DNA of 64,000 nt from assembly GCF_000429625.1 (NCBI RefSeq), contig NZ_KE386930.1, positions 41,518 through 105,517 on the forward strand. Direction: 5' to 3'. Under the pieces are notes generated by a model that did not search any database, was not told the DNA's origin, and worked only from the letters and a program-made list of their open reading frames with translations. Shown here piece by piece: positions 16,697 to 23,396 of this stretch. A program made the position numbers and the translations under genes. The DNA is from Azospirillum halopraeferens DSM 3675. Its GTDB lineage: Bacteria > Pseudomonadota > Alphaproteobacteria > Azospirillales > Azospirillaceae. The stretch's first letter is position 1. The number at the start of each line of letters is the position of its first letter.

Positions 16697-16725
16697 TTGA
16701 CTCCCGGGTGCGCAAGCCGTACGGT
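16697..16725 (+). promoter_or_regulatory. Predicted sigma-70 promoter of the cascade operon
   Basis: TTGACT (16697-16702), 17 bases, TACGGT (16720-16725), about 50 bases upstream of the cas8e start. It is the best -35/-10 pair in the 459-base gap between cas3 and cas8e. The candidate guide target ends 13 bases upstream of the -35 element. Confidence 0.55.
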
Positions 16726-16776
16726 TCAGTGTGTCCAAGATTCTTGCCGTACGGGTGCCATCCGCGGGGGAAAGAC

Positions 16777-18537
16777 ATGCACGACCCGGAGGTTCTGAAT
16801 TTCCTGACGATCCCGGTTCCCGTGGTGCGCCGGTCCGGTCCGGGGCTGGCGACGCCGGCGGAGATCACCGCGGGCCATGCCGACGATCCGGTGGTGGGGG
16901 TGCGGCTGGGGCATCCCCTGGCCGATCGCGGGTTCGAGTTCCTGATGCGCGATCTTCTGCAAGCGGCCCTGGCGCCGGCCGATGCCGCGGCGTGGCGGCG
17001 GATGCTGTTCGATCCCCCCGAACCGGGGGATCTGGCGGAGCGGCTGGCGCCCTACCACCCCGCCTTCGGGCTGACGCATCCCGCCCACCCGGCGATGCAG
17101 GTTCGTCCCGATCCGCAGCGGCTGGCGCAGGCGGCCGCGCGCGCGCCGTCCCGGTCCCGCCGGCCCGCACCGGGCGACGATGATGATGACGGCGACGGCG
17201 GCGAGGCGGGGACCCTGCCGATCGCCGCCCTGCTGCCCGATCTGCCGACCGGCGAGGCGGTGAAGCAGGACGCCGATTTCTTCGTGCGCCGGGGCGGGGT
17301 CGAGGCCATCGGCGCCGCCGCCATCCTTCCGGTGCTGTACGCCCACATGGTGCTGTTCCCGCCCGGCGGCGGCGGCTATCTGGGCCTTCCGCACGGGGCG
17401 GACAGCATCAAGTTCCAGCTTCTCGGCGGGACCCTGTGGCAGACATTGTGGCTGAACGTCCTGTGCCGGGAGGCGGAAGGCGGGGGCGACGCCCGATGGC
17501 CGGCGCCGGTCGATGAAGGGACCTTTCCCTGGCTGGACCCTACGCTGGCGGTCATGCCGCTTGGCCGCAACGAGGACGGGGCGGCCCGGCCGGTCGGGCG
17601 GGGAGGGCTCCACCCGGCCCACATCCCCATGCCGCGCCGCTACCTGCTGGCACCGCCGGTGCCGGGGCGTTGCGCCCTGACCGGAGTGGAGGGGCCGGTC
17701 TTCACCGCCTACAGCCGGTGGCCCAAGGGGTTGCAGTACCAGCCGCAGGGCTGGTGGCATCCCGCGGTCTCCCGCATCGAGGACACTGCAAAGCCGGACG
17801 ATCCGCCCCGGTTCGTCCGCGCCCGCGGCCCGCTGCGCTTCGACGACTGGCTGGAAACGGCGCTGCTGCGGGAGGGGGCGCCGCCCTCCGGCAAGGCGCA
17901 GGTCAAGCGGCGGCTGTTCCCGCCGGTCCTGCGCCAGTTTGCCAGCCAGCGCGACACCCTGGCGTCACCGCGCCCGGACGGGGCGGCCACCGCGGTGATG
18001 GAGGAGGGCATCTTCCGGGTCCGTGCCTTCGCACAGTTCAGTTTCGGCAAGGCGCCCGGCGGGATGAGCCAGCGGGAGCTTCCCGTCTGGCTGTCGCCGG
18101 AGCCGGGAGACACCGCATGGCTGGCGATGGAGGTGACGGAGGTCGCGGGGCTGGTGAACGACCTGGCGGGCAACCTGTTCGTATCGGCCCGCGCCGCCTG
18201 CACCCTCGGGCGGCGGGACGTGACGGCGGCCCTGCCCGACACCCTGAAGGACGCGCTGCTGGCGGAGATGGACGCCGCCGTGCTCGACCTGCCCGGCCGG
18301 CTTGCCGCCATCATCCGTGACCACGCCACCGACGCTGCGCGCTTCGCCGCCGCCGACGGGCACCGCCGGCGTCTGCTGACGCTGGGCCGCAACGCGGCGC
18401 TGCGCCTGTTCGACGACGCCTTTCCCATCGACGGAACCGGCCCCTCCGACGGCCGGCTGGCGGCGGAGCGGGCCGCGCTCGTCCGCCGCCTGCACGACAC
18501 CCTTTCATTCGGACTCACCGCACAGGGGGCATCATGA
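16777..18537 (+). CDS. cas8e: Type I-E Cascade large subunit Cas8e (CasA/Cse1)
   Basis: 586 residues. Cas8e recognises the PAM and recruits Cas3 to the R-loop. Family-typical segments are the N-terminal LNFLTIPVPVVRRSG, VLYAHMVLFPPGGGGYLGLP, LQYQPQGWWHPAVSRIE, and a C-terminal helical bundle. An acidic DDDDDGDGGEAG linker (about 130-140) is an unusual lineage-specific insert. ATG 16777 follows GCGGGGGAAAG; upstream in-frame codons are discarded because they run through the regulatory region. Its stop overlaps the cse2 start by four bases. It is the first gene of a tightly coupled five-gene Cascade operon. Confidence 0.93.
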   Translation: MHDPEVLNFLTIPVPVVRRSGPGLATPAEITAGHADDPVVGVRLGHPLADRGFEFLMRDLLQAALAPADAAAWRRMLFDPPEPGDLAERLAPYHPAFGLTHPAHPAMQVRPDPQRLAQAAARAPSRSRRPAPGDDDDDGDGGEAGTLPIAALLPDLPTGEAVKQDADFFVRRGGVEAIGAAAILPVLYAHMVLFPPGGGGYLGLPHGADSIKFQLLGGTLWQTLWLNVLCREAEGGGDARWPAPVDEGTFPWLDPTLAVMPLGRNEDGAARPVGRGGLHPAHIPMPRRYLLAPPVPGRCALTGVEGPVFTAYSRWPKGLQYQPQGWWHPAVSRIEDTAKPDDPPRFVRARGPLRFDDWLETALLREGAPPSGKAQVKRRLFPPVLRQFASQRDTLASPRPDGAATAVMEEGIFRVRAFAQFSFGKAPGGMSQRELPVWLSPEPGDTAWLAMEVTEVAGLVNDLAGNLFVSARAACTLGRRDVTAALPDTLKDALLAEMDAAVLDLPGRLAAIIRDHATDAARFAAADGHRRRLLTLGRNAALRLFDDAFPIDGTGPSDGRLAAERAALVRRLHDTLSFGLTAQGAS

Positions 18538-19124
18538 GCGCCCGAGGCAATGCCACCGCCGCGAATGCGGCATCAGAGACATCCGCGAATGCGGCATCAG
18601 AGACATCCGCGGATGAGGCTTTGGCCAAAGCCATCCGCGACTGGCACCGGACCTTGCGGGATCAGCGGGGTGACCGTGCGGCCCTGCGCCGGGCGCAGAC
18701 GGTCGATGACGTCTACGGGGTGCTGGCCTTCCATCACCTGTTGCGTCGCCTCGACACCATGCCGCCGGATGCGGCCGCCCGCGTCGCCATCGCCGTGGCC
18801 GAGCTGGACGGCGACAGCGGCCGGACGGCGCGGCGGCCCGGCGGCGCGCTCGGCCGGGACCTGGCGGCGCTCAGCGCCGACCGGCTGCGCCTGCTCTGCA
18901 CGGCGGAGGAACCGGACGAGTTCCTGCGCCTGCTGCGCGGGGCCTTCCAGATTCTGAAGCGCCGGGCCCCGTTGGCCGACGTGGCCGCCGTGGTGGCGGA
19001 CTGGCATTACCCGTCCGGCCGCGCCCGCGTCCGCCGCGAACTCTTCCTGTCCTATTTCGGCGCGAGCCTCGACGACGCGGCCGAAGACGATTCCGCCCCC
19101 GACCCGGAGACCACCGATGCCTGA
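18534..19124 (+). CDS. cse2: Type I-E Cascade small subunit Cse2 (CasB, Cas11)
   Basis: 196 residues. The small subunit forms a dimer along the Cascade belly and stabilises the displaced DNA strand. The helical core begins with KAIRDWHRTLRDQRGDRAALRRA, typical of CasB, and ends with YPSGRARVRRELFLSYFGAS. The N-terminus has an extension encoded by two perfect 24-base tandem copies (18561-18608), giving NAASETSANAASETSA, which is absent from the family core. The start overlaps cas8e by four bases and the stop overlaps cas7e by eight. Confidence 0.9.
   Translation: MSARGNATAANAASETSANAASETSADEALAKAIRDWHRTLRDQRGDRAALRRAQTVDDVYGVLAFHHLLRRLDTMPPDAAARVAIAVAELDGDSGRTARRPGGALGRDLAALSADRLRLLCTAEEPDEFLRLLRGAFQILKRRAPLADVAAVVADWHYPSGRARVRRELFLSYFGASLDDAAEDDSAPDPETTDA
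18561..18608. repeat. 24-base perfect tandem duplication inside cse2
   Basis: Two adjacent identical 24-base units (18561-18584 and 18585-18608, beginning GCGAATGCGGCATCAGAGAC) keep the frame and duplicate eight residues (ANAASETS) at the Cse2 N-terminus. Perfect identity indicates a recent slippage event. Confidence 0.9.
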
Positions 19125-20415
19125 CAGCCTCCTGCCGCCCGCCGTGCGCGCCGATCTGCTGCAGTTCCACGTGCTCACGGCCTTTCCGCCCCACAACATC
19201 AACCGGGACGAGGACGGACGCCCCAAGACCTGCCGGTTCGGCGGCGCGGTGCGTGGCCGCATCTCCAGCCAGGCGCGGAAGCGGGCCCTGCGTTTCGCAC
19301 CGCATTTCCCGGACGCGCAGCGCGCCACCCGCACCCGCGAAGCGGGGATCGAGGTGTTCCGTAGCCTGACGTCGGCAGGAATCGACGATGTATCGGCGCT
19401 TCTGGCGGCACTGGCCGTCAACATGGCCACGGGCGCCGGCGGCCCCGTGCCCAAGGAGGAGGACGTCCGCACCATCGTCTCCCCGGACCCGAAGAAGCAG
19501 AAGAAGGTGTTCGACGAGAAGGAGAAGACCCTGGCGGACGTCATGGCGAAGTACGGAATGGACCGTGCCGCCGCCGAGCGATACCGGCTGGAGCGTTACG
19601 CCGGAACGGAGCAGGGGTTGGTCATCGGCACGCGCGAGTTCGTCCGCATCCGCGAGGCTGTCGCCGCGTTGATCGACATCCGGGCACGGGACCCGGACGC
19701 CTTCCCCGACGCGTTGCAGGGCTGGGTCCGTGCGGTTTGCCGCGACGGCCTGCTGACCCGCGCCGACCACGACCTGGACACCGCCCTGTTCGGCCGGATG
19801 GTCGCCGCGGATCCTGCCTTCAACGTCGAGGCCGCCTGTGCCGTCGGCCACGCCTTCACCACCCACGCCTTCATGACCGAGGGCGACTATTTCTCGGCCG
19901 GTGAGGAGCTGAACGTGCTGGGCGGGACGGGGGCGGCCATAACCTCCTACGCGTTCTTCGGCGGCGGGGTCTATTATCAGCACGCCGTTCTGGACCGCGG
20001 CCACCTGCGCGAAACCCTGTCCCGGGGGCGCACCGCGGAGGAGGCGGACCGGCTGGCGGTGGAGGCGGTGGACGCCTTCGTCACCGGCCTGCTGTTCGCC
20101 CAGCCCAAGGGCAAGCGCAACAGCCACGCCAGCGACGTGGCCGCCAGCTATGTGCTGGTCACCCGTGGCGGCGACCCGGCGATGAACCTGGGGCTGGCGT
20201 ACCTTCAGCCGATCGATTCGCAGGGCGATATCATGCTGGCGTCGATCCGCCGCCTGGACGCCTTTCACGACACCGCGCGGTCGGCCTATGGCCTGTCCAA
20301 CCGGGTGTGCGCCTTCAACGGCTACGGACCCGCCCGCACCGGCAACGCCCCGGCCGCGCCGGAGGTGTGGACGGTGGAGGAGTTGCGCCGCTTCGTGCTG
20401 GAGCCCGCCCGATGA
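19117..20415 (+). CDS. cas7e: Type I-E Cascade backbone subunit Cas7e (CasC/Cse4)
   Basis: 432 residues, longer than the approximately 360 residues usual for CasC. Six copies line the crRNA spacer in Cascade. Family signatures are LQFHVLTAFPPHNINRDEDG at the N-terminus, RGRISSQARKRALR, and a C-terminal PKGKRNSHASDVAASYVLV. The extra length is an insert of about 60 residues around VSPDPKKQKKVFDEKEKTLADVMAK, within the region of the thumb. The start overlaps cse2 by eight bases and the stop overlaps cas5e by four. Confidence 0.93.
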   Translation: MPDSLLPPAVRADLLQFHVLTAFPPHNINRDEDGRPKTCRFGGAVRGRISSQARKRALRFAPHFPDAQRATRTREAGIEVFRSLTSAGIDDVSALLAALAVNMATGAGGPVPKEEDVRTIVSPDPKKQKKVFDEKEKTLADVMAKYGMDRAAAERYRLERYAGTEQGLVIGTREFVRIREAVAALIDIRARDPDAFPDALQGWVRAVCRDGLLTRADHDLDTALFGRMVAADPAFNVEAACAVGHAFTTHAFMTEGDYFSAGEELNVLGGTGAAITSYAFFGGGVYYQHAVLDRGHLRETLSRGRTAEEADRLAVEAVDAFVTGLLFAQPKGKRNSHASDVAASYVLVTRGGDPAMNLGLAYLQPIDSQGDIMLASIRRLDAFHDTARSAYGLSNRVCAFNGYGPARTGNAPAAPEVWTVEELRRFVLEPAR

Positions 20416-21263
20416 GTGCACATCCAACGGGCACCGCCTTTCCCCAGGTCTGCTTCACGCTGATGGCCCCCTACGGGGCCTGGGGCGCCGCCTCCCTGTC
20501 GTCGGCCACGACGGCGTGGAAGGCGACCGAGTCGGACCCGCCGAAATCCGCCCTGATCGGCCTGCTGGGCGCGGCGCTGGGGCTGGAGCGCGGCGGTCTG
20601 GCGGCGCTGTCGGCGGCGCTGCGCGTCGCGGTGCGCACGGGCATCCGGCCGGTCCGCGACCCGCGCCCCGACTTTCACACGGTCAGCCGCGCCCGCCGGC
20701 CCGAGGGGCGCGGCCGGTGGAGCCGCTTCGAGGAGGTGCGTCCCGCCCTGGCCGGGCAGGAGCACACCGGCGCCCTGCTGTCGAAGCGGGAGTATTGGTC
20801 CTGCGGCCTGTGGACGGTGGCTCTGGCCGCCGTCGACCCCGACGCCGCCCCGCCGGATCGGCTGGCCGCGGCCCTGGCATCGCCGCGCTGGCCGCTGTAC
20901 GCCGGGCGCAAGTCCTGCACGCCGGGCCTGCCGCCCGATCCGGAGATCGTGACGGCGGCGGGCCCGGCCGCGGCGCTGGCCGCCTATGGCTGGCCGTGGC
21001 AGCGGCGGCCCGCCATGGCGGCGGCCCTGGCGCCGCTGATCCGGTGGAAGGCCGAGCGGGGCGAGACGGAAACCCTGGCGTGGGACGAGGACTACCCGGG
21101 CGCGCCGGAGCCCGGCGACGGCCACACCGTGCGCGCGGTGCGCCGCCGCGACCTGCCGGACCCGCTGCCCCTGGACGGCGGGCGCATCTACCAGCGTTTC
21201 CGGGAGCGCACGGAGCGGCGCGCGGTCTTCCCCGCACCCCCCGACGAAGCGGAGGCGACATGA
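20412..21263 (+). CDS. cas5e: Type I-E Cascade subunit Cas5e (CasD)
   Basis: 283 residues. Cas5e caps the 5'-handle of the crRNA in Cascade. The N-terminus FTLMAPYGAWGAASLSSATT followed by PPKSALIGLLGAALGL is the RAMP-fold start of Cas5e. DFHTVSRARRPEGRG and LLSKREYWSCGLWTVAL are family-typical. The length is somewhat above the usual 220-250. It overlaps cas7e and cas6e by four bases on each side. The ATG at 20412 is preferred over longer in-frame extensions that run back inside cas7e. Confidence 0.93.
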   Translation: MSAHPTGTAFPQVCFTLMAPYGAWGAASLSSATTAWKATESDPPKSALIGLLGAALGLERGGLAALSAALRVAVRTGIRPVRDPRPDFHTVSRARRPEGRGRWSRFEEVRPALAGQEHTGALLSKREYWSCGLWTVALAAVDPDAAPPDRLAAALASPRWPLYAGRKSCTPGLPPDPEIVTAAGPAAALAAYGWPWQRRPAMAAALAPLIRWKAERGETETLAWDEDYPGAPEPGDGHTVRAVRRRDLPDPLPLDGGRIYQRFRERTERRAVFPAPPDEAEAT

Positions 21264-22018
21264 ACGGCGCCGTGACGATCCCCGATGCCGACGCCCCGGC
21301 GGCGACCGGCAGCGAACCGCTGTGGGAAAGCCGGGTGGTGCTGACGCCGCGCGACCCGGCCGCCCTGCGCTCCATCCTCGGGGCGGACATGCGCCGCAGC
21401 GACGCCCAGTTTGCCCACCGCATGATCTGGACCCTGTTCCCCGGTGCACCGGCGGAGCGGCGCCAGGGCCTGTTCCTGTTCCATGTGGAGCGCAACCACC
21501 CCTTCACCGCCATCGTGCGGTCGCGCCGGACACCGCAGGACGGGCTGGGGGGCGTGTGGACCATCGAGCGCACGCGGCCGTTCGCGCCGGTTCTCGAAGC
21601 GGGGCAGCGGCTGCGGTTCCGCCTGCGGGCGGTGGCCAACCACTGGATTGCGCAACCCGGTGCCGTGCGGGGCCGCCGGGTGGACGTGGTCACCGCCGCG
21701 TGGGACCGGCTGGCGGAGGACGAGCGCACCCCCGACCGCCTGGAGGAGGCGGGGGAGCAGGCGGCCCTGGCGTGGCTGGCCCGCCAGGGGCAGCGGTGCG
21801 GTTTCGCCCCGCGCGACGGCGCGGTGGCGGTGCTGAACTACGACCTCACCCGTCTGCGGCCCGCCCGCCGGGGCAAGGACATCCGGTTCGGGGCGCTGAC
21901 CTTCGAGGGGATGCTGACGGTCACGGACCCGGTGGCCATGCGCACGATGCTGGCCGACGGGGTGGGCGGCGGTCGCGCCTATGGCAACGGCCTGATGCAG
22001 ATCGCTCCGGCCCCCTGA
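21260..22018 (+). CDS. cas6e: Type I-E crRNA endonuclease Cas6e (CasE)
   Basis: 252 residues. Cas6e cleaves the repeat hairpin to release crRNAs and stays bound to the 3' stem. The catalytic-His segment AHRMIWTLFPG (about residues 43-53, aligned with His20 of E. coli CasE) and the C-terminal glycine-rich loop GVGGGRAYGNGLMQI are both present. The N-terminus is extended by about 25 residues. It should also recognise the hairpins of the mini-array at 16437-16525, since their stems are preserved. It overlaps cas5e by four bases and is followed by a 186-base gap with a strong hairpin. Confidence 0.93.
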   Translation: MNGAVTIPDADAPAATGSEPLWESRVVLTPRDPAALRSILGADMRRSDAQFAHRMIWTLFPGAPAERRQGLFLFHVERNHPFTAIVRSRRTPQDGLGGVWTIERTRPFAPVLEAGQRLRFRLRAVANHWIAQPGAVRGRRVDVVTAAWDRLAEDERTPDRLEEAGEQAALAWLARQGQRCGFAPRDGAVAVLNYDLTRLRPARRGKDIRFGALTFEGMLTVTDPVAMRTMLADGVGGGRAYGNGLMQIAPAP

Positions 22019-22094
22019 CGGGGGCGGCATCCTTGCCGGTGCCGCCGTCTTCACCGGGCCGACGGATCCTGGACATGGTGAATCCCGATGGATT

Positions 22095-22128
22095 CCGCCG
22101 CCCGGCCAGCGGATCGGCCGGGCGGCGG
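22095..22128 (+). terminator. Strong hairpin between cas6e and cas1
   Basis: CCGCCGCCCGGCC (22095-22107), loop AGCGGATC, GGCCGGGCGGCGG (22116-22128): 13 perfect base pairs. No T-tract follows (GCAAACCCC), so it is more likely an attenuating or mRNA-end-protecting structure than a full terminator. It separates the interference genes from the adaptation genes in an otherwise overlapping operon. Confidence 0.55.
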
Positions 22129-22204
22129 CAAACCCCGCGCGGGATGGTGCCGCGCGGGCGAACGCGGCGATGGGACGAGGACGACGAGGAAAGGAGGTGC
22201 CGGC

Positions 22205-23053
22205 ATGCTGAAAGGCCGTCTTGGGATCGACGAGGCCCGGATCCCGCAGAAATCCCGCAACGGGCTGATCTATGTGGAGCGCTGCCGGCTGTCCATCGAC
22301 AACGGCAGCCTCGTCCTTGCCTTCGACGACAAGGGGGATGAGCTGGAATTGCCCTACCAGCGACTGAACGCCGTGCTGCTGGGACCGGGCAGCGCGATCA
22401 CCCACGATGCGGTGCGCCATTGTTCGGCCCACGGGACCTGCATCGCCTTCGTCGGCACGGACGGCACCCGGCTGTACACCGCGCCGCCCCTGTTCGACCG
22501 GGACAGCACCCTGGCGCGGCAGCAGGCGACGTGGTGGGCGTCGGAGTCGACCCGGCTGATGGTGGCCAAGCGGATGTACGCCAAGCGCTTCGGGGAGACG
22601 CCGCGGGCGACCTCGGCCGACGCCCTGCGGGGCATGGAGGCGGCCCGCATCAAGAGGAGCTATGAACTGACCGCCGCGCAGGTCGGCATCGTCTGGAACG
22701 GGCGCCGCTTCGACCGTGCCGACCCCGCGGCGACCGATACCCCCAACCAGGCGATCAACCATGTGGTCACGGCCCTGGAGGCGTGCGTCGCCATCGCCGT
22801 CCAGGCCACCGGCACCCTGCCGCCGCTGGGTTTCCTGCACGAGGACAGTGCCAAAAGCTGGGTTCTCGACCTGTGCGACCTGTACCGCACGACGGTGACG
22901 GTGCCCCTGGCCTTCCGCTGCGCCAAGCGGATCGAGCAGGGCGCGGCGGACGGCCTGGACCGCCTCTGCCGCCGGGCCGTCTCGCGCCATGTCCGGGACA
23001 CCCGCTTCATCGATACGGTCATCGACGACATCAAGGAGTTGCTGGCCTCATGA
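22205..23053 (+). CDS. cas1: Type I-E CRISPR integrase Cas1
   Basis: 282 residues. With Cas2, Cas1 integrates new spacers at the leader end. The three metal ligands of E. coli Cas1 (E141, H208, D221) are found in GMEAARIKRSY, PLGFLHEDSAKSW and VLDLCDLYR. The ATG at 22205 follows AAAGGAGG (22190-22197) at a good distance. It overlaps cas2 by four bases (ATGA). Confidence 0.94.
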   Translation: MLKGRLGIDEARIPQKSRNGLIYVERCRLSIDNGSLVLAFDDKGDELELPYQRLNAVLLGPGSAITHDAVRHCSAHGTCIAFVGTDGTRLYTAPPLFDRDSTLARQQATWWASESTRLMVAKRMYAKRFGETPRATSADALRGMEAARIKRSYELTAAQVGIVWNGRRFDRADPAATDTPNQAINHVVTALEACVAIAVQATGTLPPLGFLHEDSAKSWVLDLCDLYRTTVTVPLAFRCAKRIEQGAADGLDRLCRRAVSRHVRDTRFIDTVIDDIKELLAS

Positions 23054-23352
23054 TCGTGATCTGCCTGTCCGATACCGCCGACCGCTTCCACGGCTTCCTG
23101 CGCTCCGTCATGATGAACGTGCACCCCGGCGTGTACGTCAGCATGGATCTGGACGCCGGTTCGCGGGATCGCATCTGGACCATTCTTGAACGCTGGTGGG
23201 AGGCCGAACCGCAGGGCATGGCGGTCATGATCCACCGGGACAAGGACAAACCCATGGGCATGGACTTCCGCTCACTCGGCGCACCCAAACGAACCATTGT
23301 CGAATACGAGGACCATTATGCTCTGCATCGAAAAACCACAGAAACGTCCTAG
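23050..23352 (+). CDS. cas2: Type I-E CRISPR adaptation protein Cas2
   Basis: 100 residues, the I-E type (Cas2e) with the N-terminal ferredoxin strand MIVICLSDTADRFHGFLRSV and the second strand GVYVSMDLDAGSRDRIW. It forms the centre of the Cas1-Cas2 integrase. The last 25 codons are noticeably A/T-rich compared with the rest of the operon, because the CRISPR leader probably begins within the gene. The stop lies 44 bases before the first repeat. Confidence 0.93.
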   Translation: MIVICLSDTADRFHGFLRSVMMNVHPGVYVSMDLDAGSRDRIWTILERWWEAEPQGMAVMIHRDKDKPMGMDFRSLGAPKRTIVEYEDHYALHRKTTETS

Positions 23353-23396
23353 ACTTTCCGGAAAATATCGTGTTTCATGAAAGGCTTGGAAGCACG
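23353..23396 (+). promoter_or_regulatory. CRISPR leader (partial; probably overlaps the 3' end of cas2)
   Basis: Only 44 bases separate the cas2 stop from repeat 1. They are A/T-rich for this genome (GGAAAATATCGTGTTTCATG), and the preceding 60 bases inside cas2 are similarly A/T-rich, so the leader with any IHF site and promoter must largely overlap cas2. The newest spacers should therefore be at the left end. Confidence 0.6.

Larger units (their letters stand above)
16318..16776. other. Divergent cas3/cas8e regulatory region
   Basis: 459 bases with no convincing protein. It holds the minus-strand mini-array (16437-16525), its candidate target (16652-16686) and the cas8e promoter (16697-16725). 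Local composition is richer in A/T (for example GAGGTTTTTTCAGACACGAA) than the flanking genes. Reading frames that extend from cas3 and cas8e into it have no homologous content. Confidence 0.7.

Noticed and set aside
22019..22204. Possible further degenerate CRISPR repeats between cas6e and cas1
   Set aside because: The hairpins there are GC palindromes without the handle GATGAACC or the CCCTGC/GCAGGG stem.
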